Shown: one piece after another, positions 37,901-45,468 of the stretch
Position numbering within the stretch: position 1 is the stretch's first letter
Layout of the letters: each line of letters begins with the position of its first letter
Made by a program: the position numbers and the translations under genes
The notes under the pieces: model-generated
Databases searched by the model: none
Seen by the model: the letters and a program-made list of their open reading frames with translations, nothing else
Told to the model about the DNA's origin: nothing
Source: Stutzerimonas stutzeri
Lineage (GTDB): Bacteria > Pseudomonadota > Gammaproteobacteria > Pseudomonadales > Pseudomonadaceae
DNA length: 64,000 bases
Direction of reading: 5' to 3'
Assembly: GCF_019090095.1 (NCBI RefSeq)
Contig: NZ_JAGQFP010000002.1
Location: 558,001 to 622,000 of the forward strand

Positions 37901-38473
37901 TGGAAGCTGATCGCCACCGAACATCTGCAACGGGTGCTCGACACCGATCTGGACGATACCGGCCTGACGCTCGCCGCGTTGCAATCGGCCCGACGCCTGC
38001 CGGAACTGGGCTTCACCTTTCCCGTACGGGATCTGGACGTGGCGCGGCTGCGCACTCTGTTGGTCGATCCGGCCAACGGCCTCGCCGCCCCCTTGCGTGA
38101 GGCGGCGGCGCGGCTGGAGTTCGACAGCCTCAAGGGCTTTCTCAAGGGCTTTATCGACCTGACCTTCGAGCACGACGGCCGCTGGTACATCGCCGACTAC
38201 AAATCCAACTGGCTCGGCCCGGATGCCAGCTACTACGGTGGCGAGCGGCTGCTGCAGGCGCTGGCAGGCGAGCATTACTACCTGCAATACCTGATCTACC
38301 TGGTAGCGCTGCGCCGCTTCCTGCGTCAGCGCCTGGCCGATTTCCGCGACGAGCAGCTGGGTGGAGCCTTCTACCTGTTCCTGCGCGGGATGCCCGAGGC
38401 GGGTGTGTATTTCGCACGGCCCGATGATGCCTTGCTCGATGCGCTGGATCGCCTGTTCGAGGAGGGGCGATGA
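34925..38473 (+). CDS. recB: Exodeoxyribonuclease V beta subunit RecB
   Basis: A 1182-residue helicase-nuclease subunit of RecBCD. The UvrD-type 3'-5' helicase has Walker A EASAGTGKTWTL (Lys24), the DEFQDTDPIQY motif, LPTNYRSTPALI and TIHTSKGLEYP. The C-terminal PD-(D/E)XK nuclease shows GFIDLTF and IADYKSNWLG with Asp1091 and Lys1093. The ATG at 34925 is preceded by GGAGG at 34912-34916. It starts just downstream of the inverted-repeat element, so its expression depends on read-through from recC or on a promoter in or after that element. Confidence 0.97.
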   Translation: MKLDLLDSPFDGRSLIEASAGTGKTWTLTALYARLLLERQLSVGQILVVTYTTAATAELRERIRARLADLLAVYDGTPSDDDFLNRLHARYPDEASRRRLLLAVHGFDEAAIFTIHGFCQRALQDAAFEAGGDFDSELTADDREIIDALLADAWRSELADADPAWARFLAKSRITPQWLRQRLRSHLGKPYLRVEPQGAPVAADLRPVEAAWQRAAELWKSAGTAWVAELLAHGGLSQSTHKSIKFAPWQAELDAYFADPAVMFDLPEGAAKFGVRALSKACKKGHDAPVCELAHALDALADQVAEALPAGKQRLIALQVALLERLNRELPERKAAQRLLAFDDLLNRLDQALQGPVGEDLAASLRATYPLALIDEFQDTDPIQYAIFDRIYANASEASLCFVGDPKQAIYAFRGADLATYMTAKQQADREPFNLPTNYRSTPALIAALNQLFKHPQPFAQPDLRYPAVGAADKPRATLRLVEEGEAAPLSLVWLGDDPLGKGEAAQLAASDTARRIALQLAAAAEGRAGFDKDGRFTPLKGGDIAVLVANHRQAGMIADELAARGVPSVRRGRDSVWRSEEAGELAAVLAAYAEPGREGLLRYALATRLLGRSAADLARCQDDQQQWDAEREAAERYHQLWQQQGFMRVFRAWLDEQAVAERLLARVDGERRLTNLLHLGELLQAESLLRPGLEPLLAWFNAQRGSEGAGEEALLRLESDAERVQIVTIHTSKGLEYPLVFCPFLWDGKLLGKNRDSARCHGADGQPLLDLGSDELEDNLDRAREEVFAEQLRLAYVALTRARDRLWLHWGPVCLCKPKKDGTLADEGLHTSALAWLLHGRELPGEHPLSELGIHLADLNGGSLRQAIERLAQGSDGHMACLPLESREASAQGPGRAAPPQQLSQLNRSLHSAWRIGSFSGLAAGMHMEAPDRDALAIPDAGEPGSGFFAFPRGARAGTCLHAILEDWARGKGALPDLVEPALQAYGLPLEWKLIATEHLQRVLDTDLDDTGLTLAALQSARRLPELGFTFPVRDLDVARLRTLLVDPANGLAAPLREAAARLEFDSLKGFLKGFIDLTFEHDGRWYIADYKSNWLGPDASYYGGERLLQALAGEHYYLQYLIYLVALRRFLRQRLADFRDEQLGGAFYLFLRGMPEAGVYFARPDDALLDALDRLFEEGR

Positions 38474-38516
38474 GTGCCTGCACGGCCCTTTGGTCATTAT
38501 TTTTTAGGAGCGTCCG

Positions 38517-40364
38517 ATGACCTTCGCTGATCTGCCGCTTGGCCCGCTGGAGCGTGCGTTCGTTGCGAGCCTTCAGCGCCTCGAACCGCTGACGCCAGAT
38601 GAGGTGCTGGTCGCCGCGGCACTGTGCTGTGAGGCGCTGGCAGCCGGAGATGTCTGCCTGCCGCTTCAGCGATTCGCCGGCCAACGTCCCTGGCCGGAGG
38701 TCGATCTCAGCCTGCCGTCGCTGGAGAAATGGCGGGCCCAGCTGGAGGCCTCGCCGCTGGTCGGCAGGGCGGACGACTACTCGCCGCTGACCCTGGTCGG
38801 TGACCGGCTCTATCTCGCCCGTTACCAAGCCTACGAACAACAGCTGGCCGAGCAATTGCTGACCCGCGCCGCAGACGCACCGGACGTCGACGAAGCGCGG
38901 CTGAGCGACAGCCTGGCGCGCTTGTTTGCCTTCAACCAGCAACGCCCCGACTGGCAGCGATTAGCGGCGGCCCAGGCGGTACGTCGGCGCCTTGCGGTGA
39001 TCTCCGGCGGCCCCGGCACCGGCAAGACCACCACCGTGGTGCGCCTGCTGGCAGCGCTGCTGGAGCAGCCGGGCGGCGAGCGCCTGGCCATCGGCCTCGC
39101 CGCCCCCACCGGCAAGGCGGCGGCGCGTATGGCCGAAGCGATCCGTAACGCCAAGGCCGAGTTGCCAGTCAGCGATGCCATAAAGGAAGCCTTGCCGGAC
39201 GACGCACGGACCCTGCACCGCCTGCTCGGCAGCCGCGGCGACAGCCCGAAAGTACGCCACGACGCGGCCAACCCGTTGGCGCTGGATGTGTTGGTCGTCG
39301 ATGAAGCCTCGATGGTCGACCTGGCGCTAATGGCCAAGCTGGTCGCCGCGCTGCCACCGAAGGCGCGGCTGATCCTGCTCGGCGACAAGGATCAGCTGGC
39401 GGCGGTAGAGGCCGGCGCGGTGTTCGCCGAACTCTGCGAAGGGCGCGGTTTCGATGCCGAGGCGGCCGCGGATCTCGAGCGCATCACCGGCCAGCCCGTA
39501 GCGGTCGAGACGCCGCGCTCGCGCCTTGGCGATGCGGTGGTGTTGCTGACCCACAGCCACCGTTTCGCCGGCGACAGCGGCATCGGCGAACTGGCGCGGC
39601 GGATCAATGCTGGCGACGCCAAGGGTACGGTTGCGCTGCTGCAGGAGGGGCGCGCAGATCTCGCCTGGAACGAGGCGCCCAGCCCCGCGGCGCTGATCGA
39701 ACGGCTCGAGCAGGGCTATTCGCCCTATCTGCAGGCCGCGCGGCAGGCTGATCCATCCGCTGCGTTCGAGGTCTTCAACGGCTTCCGTGCGCTGACCGCC
39801 CAGCGTGAAGGCGCCTTTGGCGTCAGCGGCATCAACGAAGCGCTGGAGGCGCGCTTCAAGCGCCGCTTCGGAGTGGCGAGCCGCGAGCGCTGGTATCCCG
39901 GCCGCGCGGTGATGGTGCGGCAGAACGATTACGCGCTGGGCCTGTTCAACGGCGACATCGGTCTGTGTCTGAAAACCGAACAGGGCCTGCGGGTGTTCTT
40001 CGAGGGCGACGAGGGCTTTCGCGGCTTCGCACCGGCGCGGCTGCCGAGCCATGACAGTGCCTTTGCCATGACGGTGCACAAGAGCCAGGGCTCGGAGTTC
40101 GCCGAGGTGTTGCTGGCGCTGCCCGAGCAACCCAGCCCGTTGCTGACGCGTTCGCTGTTGTACACCGGCATCACCCGGGCCAAGCGCAAGGTGGAGATCT
40201 GGGCACTGCCGGCACGGCTGGCCGAAGCGGTCATCACCCGCGCCGAGCGGGCTGCTGGGCTCGCCGAACGACTAAGCTTGGGGGAGGTAACGCGCACGCC
40301 CACGCCGCCCGGCATGCCGACGCCCGCCGGTGCGCCAGCCGGTGATCAACTCAGTTTGTTCTGA
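38517..40364 (+). CDS. recD: Exodeoxyribonuclease V alpha subunit RecD
   Basis: A 615-residue 5'-3' helicase of RecBCD. Walker A is SGGPGTGKTTTVV (Lys170); Walker B is VLVVDEASMVDL; later motifs are LLGDKDQLAAVEAG and the C-terminal AMTVHKSQGSEF with YTGITRAK. Length is normal. The ATG has AGGAG 6 bases upstream and lies 43 bases after the recB stop, so the gene belongs to the same operon. A hairpin without a T-run follows at 40382-40401. Confidence 0.96.
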   Translation: MTFADLPLGPLERAFVASLQRLEPLTPDEVLVAAALCCEALAAGDVCLPLQRFAGQRPWPEVDLSLPSLEKWRAQLEASPLVGRADDYSPLTLVGDRLYLARYQAYEQQLAEQLLTRAADAPDVDEARLSDSLARLFAFNQQRPDWQRLAAAQAVRRRLAVISGGPGTGKTTTVVRLLAALLEQPGGERLAIGLAAPTGKAAARMAEAIRNAKAELPVSDAIKEALPDDARTLHRLLGSRGDSPKVRHDAANPLALDVLVVDEASMVDLALMAKLVAALPPKARLILLGDKDQLAAVEAGAVFAELCEGRGFDAEAAADLERITGQPVAVETPRSRLGDAVVLLTHSHRFAGDSGIGELARRINAGDAKGTVALLQEGRADLAWNEAPSPAALIERLEQGYSPYLQAARQADPSAAFEVFNGFRALTAQREGAFGVSGINEALEARFKRRFGVASRERWYPGRAVMVRQNDYALGLFNGDIGLCLKTEQGLRVFFEGDEGFRGFAPARLPSHDSAFAMTVHKSQGSEFAEVLLALPEQPSPLLTRSLLYTGITRAKRKVEIWALPARLAEAVITRAERAAGLAERLSLGEVTRTPTPPGMPTPAGAPAGDQLSLF

Positions 40365-40502
40365 TGAACGCGGCTACCCGAGGCCGGCGCTTGCTCCGGC
40401 CGCAAACCTGCCGCTTGCGGGGTTCCGATTGCGCGAAGGCCGCCGCAGACGCATGCGGCGGGTTCGGGTAGGGTGCATCAGCCGTTCAGGGGGAGATCGA
40501 TC

Positions 40503-41294
40503 GTGTCGATGACGGGACACTGGAGCCTTGGGTTGCTGCTGAGTGTGGCGCTCAGCCTCGGCGCTCATGGTGCGGACGTGCGGCTGGTGACCGGCGACGA
40601 TTATGCCCCGCTCACGGGAAAGTCGCTCGCGGGGTCCGGCGTGTTGTCGGAGGTGGTGCAAGCGGCCTTCGCCCGTAGCGCCATGCCCTCGACGCTGGCC
40701 TGGCAGCCCTGGAATCGGGGCTACCTGATGACGCTTCGCGGTGAATACGACGCCACCTTCCCCTATATCCATACCGAGCAGCGCGAGCGTGATTTTCTTT
40801 ACTCGGCGCCCCTCTATGTATCCCGGCAACACCTGTTCAGCCGTGCGGAGGATGCCTTCGAGGAGGAGCGGCTCACCCACGGAGGCCGGCTGAGGCTGTG
40901 CCACCCGCTGGGTTGGCAGCTGCCACGCAACATACAGGCGCAGGTCGAGCAGGGGAGACTGATCCGCCATTCGCCGCCTGGCCTGGCCAGCTGCGCGCAG
41001 CTGTTGCTGCTCGGACGCGACGACCTGTTCGTCGCGGACCTGCTGCTGGGGCGCTACGCGCTGGCGGCGACCGGCGCCCCTCGCCAGCGTTTTCATGTCT
41101 CTCGCTCGGTAGTGGGCCGGCAGACGATGCATCTCATCGTGCCGCGTAGCCGTGCGGGCGCCGAAGGGTTGATCGAGCGGTTCAACCAGGGGTTGGCTGA
41201 CTTGCGTGCCAGCGGGGACTATCAGCAGCTGGTCGACGCCATCCTGGCGGACGGTGCGCTGGCGGACGCGCAACCGTCCGAGGAGGCACGCTAG
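40503..41294 (+). CDS. Periplasmic solute-binding protein, family 3 type
   Basis: A 263-residue exported protein that resembles the amino-acid/SBP_bac_3 binding fold: a signal peptide (about 1-24, ending LGAHG), then VRLVTGDDYAPLTGKSL, and WNRGYLMTLRGEYDATFPY. No permease or ATPase genes are adjacent, so it is either an orphan binding protein or a signalling component. I chose the GTG at 40503 because GGAG at 40492-40495 lies 7 bases before it; the ATG two codons later (40509) would be 13 bases away. It follows recD by 138 bases and may be a separate transcription unit. Confidence 0.72.
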   Translation: MSMTGHWSLGLLLSVALSLGAHGADVRLVTGDDYAPLTGKSLAGSGVLSEVVQAAFARSAMPSTLAWQPWNRGYLMTLRGEYDATFPYIHTEQRERDFLYSAPLYVSRQHLFSRAEDAFEEERLTHGGRLRLCHPLGWQLPRNIQAQVEQGRLIRHSPPGLASCAQLLLLGRDDLFVADLLLGRYALAATGAPRQRFHVSRSVVGRQTMHLIVPRSRAGAEGLIERFNQGLADLRASGDYQQLVDAILADGALADAQPSEEAR

Positions 41295-41373
41295 TGGCGG
41301 TGAGCGGCCCGGGCGAGCCGTACTCGATTTACCTTTGGCCAAGGTTCGCCTGGCTGGCGTGGCGAATCGGGCC

Positions 41374-42291
41374 TCAGCCGTCGAGTAGCGTCAGCACCAG
41401 CGGCAAACTGGCGGCGGCCAGCAAGGTCTGCAGGGTGATGATGCCCGCCATCAGGTGGCTGTCGCCGCCAAGCTGGCGAGTCAGAACGTAGGCGGTCGGC
41501 GCGGTGGGCAGGGCGAAAAACAGCACCAGAATAGTGGTCTCCATCGCCGGCAAGCCGATCAGCCGTGCCACGCCATACGCCAGCAGCGGAACGCCCAGCA
41601 GCCGCGCGGCGCTGTTCCAGCCCAGTGCCGGGACTTCCCCTCCGAGCTCCTTGGGCTTCAGCGCCGCGCCCACGCACAGCAGGCCCAGCGGCAGGCTGGC
41701 CGCTGCGAGCAGGCCAAGCAGGCGGTCGGTACCGCCAGGCAGGCCCAGCCCGGAGACGTTCACCAGCGCGCCCGTCACGCAGGCCAGGATTAGCGGGTTC
41801 TTCGCGATCGGCAGCAGCAGGCCGCGCAGGCTGACGCCACGCTCGGCGGTCAGCGCCCAGACCGACATCACATTCACGGTTGGCACCATCAAGGCCAGCA
41901 TCAGCGCCGCCATGGCCAGCCCTTCCTTGCCGAACAGACTGCCTACTGCGGCGAGGCCCAGATAGGTATTGAAGCGCAAAGCGCCCTGGGCGAAGGCACC
42001 GAAGCGCGCCGCCGGCCAGCCTCGCAGCCGCTTCAACAGCAGCAAGCCCACCCATGCCAGCCCCAGTCCGAGCATGACTGCGCCGGCCAGGCGCGGCAGC
42101 GCGGGATTGCCTAGAGGCGCGGTGGCCAGGCTGCTGAACAGCAACGCTGGAAACAGCACGAAGTAGTTGATCCGTTCGGCGCCCGGCCAGAAGGCCTCGC
42201 TGGGAAACTCCCGCAGACGCAGGAAATAGCCGGCAACGATCAGGGCGAACAGGGGCCAGAGGGCGAGCAGTAGAGCAGTCACGCGATACAT
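41374..42291 (-). CDS. AEC (auxin efflux carrier) family transporter
   Basis: A 305-residue inner-membrane protein with about 10 hydrophobic segments in two halves. Family features are LFALIVAGYFLR at the N-terminus, NPLILACVTGALVNVSGLGLP in the middle, and LFFALPTAPTAYVLTRQLGG near the C-terminus. Bacterial AEC proteins carry small organic acids such as malate or malonate; the substrate here cannot be told. The ribosome binding site is weak, so the start is less certain. It is divergent from the following GGDEF gene. Confidence 0.87.
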   Translation of the reverse strand: MYRVTALLLALWPLFALIVAGYFLRLREFPSEAFWPGAERINYFVLFPALLFSSLATAPLGNPALPRLAGAVMLGLGLAWVGLLLLKRLRGWPAARFGAFAQGALRFNTYLGLAAVGSLFGKEGLAMAALMLALMVPTVNVMSVWALTAERGVSLRGLLLPIAKNPLILACVTGALVNVSGLGLPGGTDRLLGLLAAASLPLGLLCVGAALKPKELGGEVPALGWNSAARLLGVPLLAYGVARLIGLPAMETTILVLFFALPTAPTAYVLTRQLGGDSHLMAGIITLQTLLAAASLPLVLTLLDG

Positions 42292-42456
42292 CCAACTGTG
42301 TAGGTGACCCGATAGTGGAGCGTCCCGACGGCATCGGCAAGCGAACCGTCACCGTCGCGGCCTGGACGACCGCTACCGCCCTTCACGTTCATCGGGAAAA
42401 CGGTTGGTGTGATGTCCAAGTGATATCATGGCGGTGCCAGTACACGAGCGACGACG

Positions 42457-43647
42457 ATGCAAAGCCTAGAACAGCAATCCGCCGAGGATTTCCGCGACAC
42501 GCCTTACGGCAGGCAGCTGCTCGCGGGGTTTCGTCGCCTGCTGTTCGTGCCGGAGCTGGAGCGCGAATTTCGCCGTTATCTGCATCGCCAGGCACGCTTG
42601 GCACAGCGCCTCGGCGCCTGCCTGCTGATCGCCGTGGTCGGCGGTTATCTGTATGCCGAGCGGCAGCTGATACCCCACCCGGATGCGAGCTGGCTGCGCG
42701 AGCTCACGCTGCTTCGGTTGCTGGAGATGGTGCCGGGTTTCGCCGTGCTCGCCATCTCGCTGTTCCACAGGCGTTTGCGCGTCGCCGCCAATCGGTTGTT
42801 TCCGCTGTTCCTTGTCATGGTGGGGACCGTGGCGGCACGAATCGACATCCAGTACGAGATCATGCAGCCGGATATGACCTTTCGTTATGGCGCCGGCCTG
42901 CTGATCGTCTGTTCGTTCTTCTTCCTGGGCATCACCTTCTGGCGGGCCCTGGTCAGCGCCACCGCCATCGTGCTGATCGATGTGCTGATGGCCACGCTGA
43001 TTCTGTCGCCTGCCGCGATGAAGGTGCACTGGATCGCGGTCAGCTATTACCTGCTGCTGCTGATGGTCGGCGCGGTCAGTCGCTATGTCCACGAATACTC
43101 GCAGCGCGAGCAGTTTCTGGTTCGGCAACTGCTCGGCTGGGTCGCGCAGCACGATGCGCTGACTGGCCTGGCCAACCGCCGCAGCTTCGATGTTGCACTC
43201 AGGCAGACGCTGTTGCAGGCACGCCGTGATGGCCAGCCGCTGGCGTTGTTGCTACTCGATCTGGATAACTTCAAGGCGTACAACGACAGCCTGGGGCATC
43301 CGGCCGGCGATGCGCTGATTCGGGTCTTCGCCGATGTGCTAGGGCGCTTCGCGCGGCGGCCGATGGATCTGGCCGCACGTGTGGGTGGGGAGGAGTTCGC
43401 CTTGCTGTTGCTCGATTGCGATGCGCAGGCCGCACAGGTCATAGCCGGCCAGCTTTTGCACGCCCTCGCCGAGCGTGCGGTGCCGCACCCGGCATCGCCC
43501 CGGAGTGCTTACGTCACCACCAGCATCGGGATCGCCATGTGGGGCGCGGGCCAGAGTGCCGAGCAGTTGTATCAAGCGGCCGATGCGGCCCTGTACACAG
43601 CCAAGCAGGCCGGCAAGAACTGCTACCGGCTCAATATCGCCGCTTAG
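42457..43647 (+). CDS. Membrane-bound diguanylate cyclase
   Basis: A 396-residue protein with about six transmembrane segments (about residues 50-210) and a C-terminal GGDEF domain (about 230-395). The active site is GGEEF at residues 310-314. The inhibitory site RPMD lies five residues before it, so feedback inhibition is expected. The N-terminal 45 residues are cytoplasmic and charged. The sensor part is a plain membrane bundle with no recognised periplasmic domain. It is divergent from the AEC gene and convergent with the thioesterase gene. Confidence 0.9.
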   Translation: MQSLEQQSAEDFRDTPYGRQLLAGFRRLLFVPELEREFRRYLHRQARLAQRLGACLLIAVVGGYLYAERQLIPHPDASWLRELTLLRLLEMVPGFAVLAISLFHRRLRVAANRLFPLFLVMVGTVAARIDIQYEIMQPDMTFRYGAGLLIVCSFFFLGITFWRALVSATAIVLIDVLMATLILSPAAMKVHWIAVSYYLLLLMVGAVSRYVHEYSQREQFLVRQLLGWVAQHDALTGLANRRSFDVALRQTLLQARRDGQPLALLLLDLDNFKAYNDSLGHPAGDALIRVFADVLGRFARRPMDLAARVGGEEFALLLLDCDAQAAQVIAGQLLHALAERAVPHPASPRSAYVTTSIGIAMWGAGQSAEQLYQAADAALYTAKQAGKNCYRLNIAA

Positions 43648-43663
43648 CCGGTGGCCGCGAGGC

Positions 43664-44065
43664 TCAGCGGCGTGGCGTCACCGGGCGGGTACGGCCACTG
43701 CCGTCGATCGCCACGAAGACGAATACCGCTTCAGTAACCTTGCGCCACTCGCTGGACAAGGGGTCATCGCTCCAAACTTCCACCAGCATGCGAATCGAGC
43801 TGCGTCCGACTTCCAGCGTCTGGGTATAGAACGAAAGTTGGGCACCCACCGCCACCGGAACCATGAACGCCATCCGGTCGATGGACACCGTCGCGACGCG
43901 CCCGGCGGCCACGCGACTGGCCATGGCGGTGCCGGCCAGATCCATCTGCGAAACCAACCAGCCACCGAAAATATCGCCGAAGCCATTGGTTTCGCGCGGC
44001 AAGGCGGTCAGTTGCAGGGCCAGGTCGCCCTGTGGGATCGGATCTTCCTGTTCGTATTCTTTCAT
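43664..44065 (-). CDS. YciA-type acyl-CoA thioesterase
   Basis: A 133-residue hot-dog fold thioesterase. The family signature is TNGFGDIFGGWLVSQMDLAG, with the catalytic Asp in QMD, followed by TVSIDRMAFMVPVAVGAQL. YciA-type enzymes hydrolyse a broad range of acyl-CoAs in the cytoplasm. Length is normal. The ribosome binding site is weak. It is divergent from pstS, with the Pho box region between them. Confidence 0.9.
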   Translation of the reverse strand: MKEYEQEDPIPQGDLALQLTALPRETNGFGDIFGGWLVSQMDLAGTAMASRVAAGRVATVSIDRMAFMVPVAVGAQLSFYTQTLEVGRSSIRMLVEVWSDDPLSSEWRKVTEAVFVFVAIDGSGRTRPVTPRR

Positions 44066-44182
44066 CGGGTCGACTCGCGGCGCGTTTGTTGTTCTAGCGC
44101 GAAAGGTCCGCGGTAGTGCGGGCCGGGGCGAGTATAACGGCTGTCGAGGGTGGCAGCGACTAAGGTGGCCTAAAGTTCAGTT

Positions 44183-44216
44183 TCGTCACCAGATTGTCAT
44201 ATTCGGTTCATAGAGT
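44183..44216 (+). promoter_or_regulatory. Pho box and -10 element for pstS
   Basis: TCGTCAC (44183-44189) and TTGTCAT (44194-44200) are half-sites spaced 11 bases apart, as in the PhoB consensus CTGTCAT-N4-CTGTCAT. A third, weaker half-site starts at 44205. Ten bases after the second half-site, TAGAGT (44211-44216) can serve as the -10 element, the same geometry as the box upstream of pstC. Confidence 0.65.
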
Positions 44217-44283
44217 GTTCACACGGCCTGCAGACAATGGCCACCGTTGCAAACACCGACACACCCCCTGCTAGGAGCATGGA

Positions 44284-45252
44284 ATGAAACTGAATCGTTT
44301 GATGGCGGCCCTGACTTTCGTTGCCGCTGGTGTAGGCGCAGCGAGCGCAATCGCCGCGGTCGACCCGGCGCTGCCGAGCTATGAAAAGACCTCCGGCGTT
44401 TCCGGCAACCTGTCCAGCGTCGGTTCCGACTCCCTGGCCAACCTGATGACCCTGTGGGCCGAAGACTTCAAGCGTAACTACCCGAACGTCAACATCCAGA
44501 TTCAGGCTGCCGGTTCTTCCACCGCGCCGCCGGCACTCACCGAAGGCACCGCCAATCTTGGCCCGATGAGCCGTCCGATGAAGGACAACGAGATCCAGGC
44601 CTTCGAAGAAAAATACGGCTACAAGCCGACTGCGGTTCCGGTCGCCATCGACGCCCTGGCGGTGTTCGTCCACAAGGACAACCCGATCAAGAGCCTCGAC
44701 ATCGAGCAGGTCGACGCCATCTTCTCCAGCACCCGTCTGTGCGGCGGCGAGCAGGACATCAAGACCTGGGGCGACGTCGGTCTGACCGGCGAGTGGGCTG
44801 GTAAGCCGATCCAGCTGTTCGGTCGTAACTCGGTATCCGGTACCTACGGTTACTTCAAGGAAGAAGCCCTGTGTAAAGGTGACTTCAAGTCCAACGTGAA
44901 CGAGCAGCCGGGTTCCGCTTCGGTGGTGCAGTCGATCTCCAGCACGCTGAACGCCATCGGCTATTCGGGCATCGGTTACAAGACCTCCAGCGTACGCGCC
45001 GTGCCTCTGTCCAAGGGCGGCGAAGCCTTCGAGGCCAATGAAGAGAACGCACTGGCTGGCAAGTTCCCGCTGGCTCGCTTCTTCTACGTCTACGTCAACA
45101 AGGCGCCGAACAAGCCGCTGAGCCCGATCGACGCCGAGTTCCTGAAGTTGGTGCTGTCCAAGCAGGGTCAGGAAGTGGTGGTCAAGGACGGTTACATCCC
45201 GCTGCCGAAGAAAGTGGTCGACAAGACCATGCAAGAGCTGGGTCTGAACTAA
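44284..45252 (+). CDS. pstS: Phosphate ABC transporter substrate-binding protein PstS
   Basis: A 322-residue periplasmic high-affinity phosphate-binding protein. The signal peptide ends near residue 24. Phosphate-loop motifs include [24 protein letters not shown], and [12 protein letters not shown]. Two cysteines (CGGEQ and LCKGDF) could form a disulfide. The ATG has AGGAG upstream. A Pho box precedes it, so PhoB induction under phosphate limitation is expected. It is the first gene of pstS-C-A-B-phoU, and a hairpin at 45269-45284 after its stop may favour separate, higher pstS expression. Confidence 0.96.
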   Translation: MKLNRLMAALTFVAAGVGAASAIAAVDPALPSYEKTSGVSGNLSSVGSDSLANLMTLWAEDFKRNYPNVNIQIQAAGSSTAPPALTEGTANLGPMSRPMKDNEIQAFEEKYGYKPTAVPVAIDALAVFVHKDNPIKSLDIEQVDAIFSSTRLCGGEQDIKTWGDVGLTGEWAGKPIQLFGRNSVSGTYGYFKEEALCKGDFKSNVNEQPGSASVVQSISSTLNAIGYSGIGYKTSSVRAVPLSKGGEAFEANEENALAGKFPLARFFYVYVNKAPNKPLSPIDAEFLKLVLSKQGQEVVVKDGYIPLPKKVVDKTMQELGLN

Positions 45253-45268
45253 GGCCTGAAGCCTTGCG

Positions 45269-45284
45269 TGCGGCACCCGCCGCA
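45269..45284 (+). terminator. Hairpin after pstS
   Basis: TGCGGC (45269-45274) pairs with GCCGCA (45279-45284) around loop ACCC, 16 bases after the pstS stop. With no T-run it is more likely an attenuator or mRNA-stability structure than a full terminator. Confidence 0.4.
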
Positions 45285-45331
45285 TGCCTGAACGCCACGC
45301 CCGCCACGCTTCTCGCGCTGGTGGGCGTCGT

Positions 45332-45376
45332 TGCGTCACGCCGTTGTAATTTTTCTGTCACACAGCTTGGTTAGAT
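45332..45376 (+). promoter_or_regulatory. Pho box and -10 element for pstC
   Basis: Three half-sites start exactly 11 bases apart: GCGTCAC (45332), TTGTAAT (45343) and CTGTCAC (45354-45360). Ten bases later TAGATT (45371-45376) fits a -10 element, the usual arrangement of PhoB class promoters. This gives pstC-A-B-phoU its own phosphate-responsive promoter. Confidence 0.72.
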
Positions 45377-45468
45377 TAGGCGCCCAACCGGCCCCCCGGC
45401 AGTCAGTGAAACGACTCTCGCCAGATGGCGCTGCAGTTTTGACGGCCTGAGCGGCCAGGACCCTTCGC

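Noticed and set aside
44172..44216. Tandem 11-base repeats upstream of pstS considered as CRISPR-like or iteron repeats
   Set aside because: The spacing and half-site match PhoB operators, and only two or three units are present.
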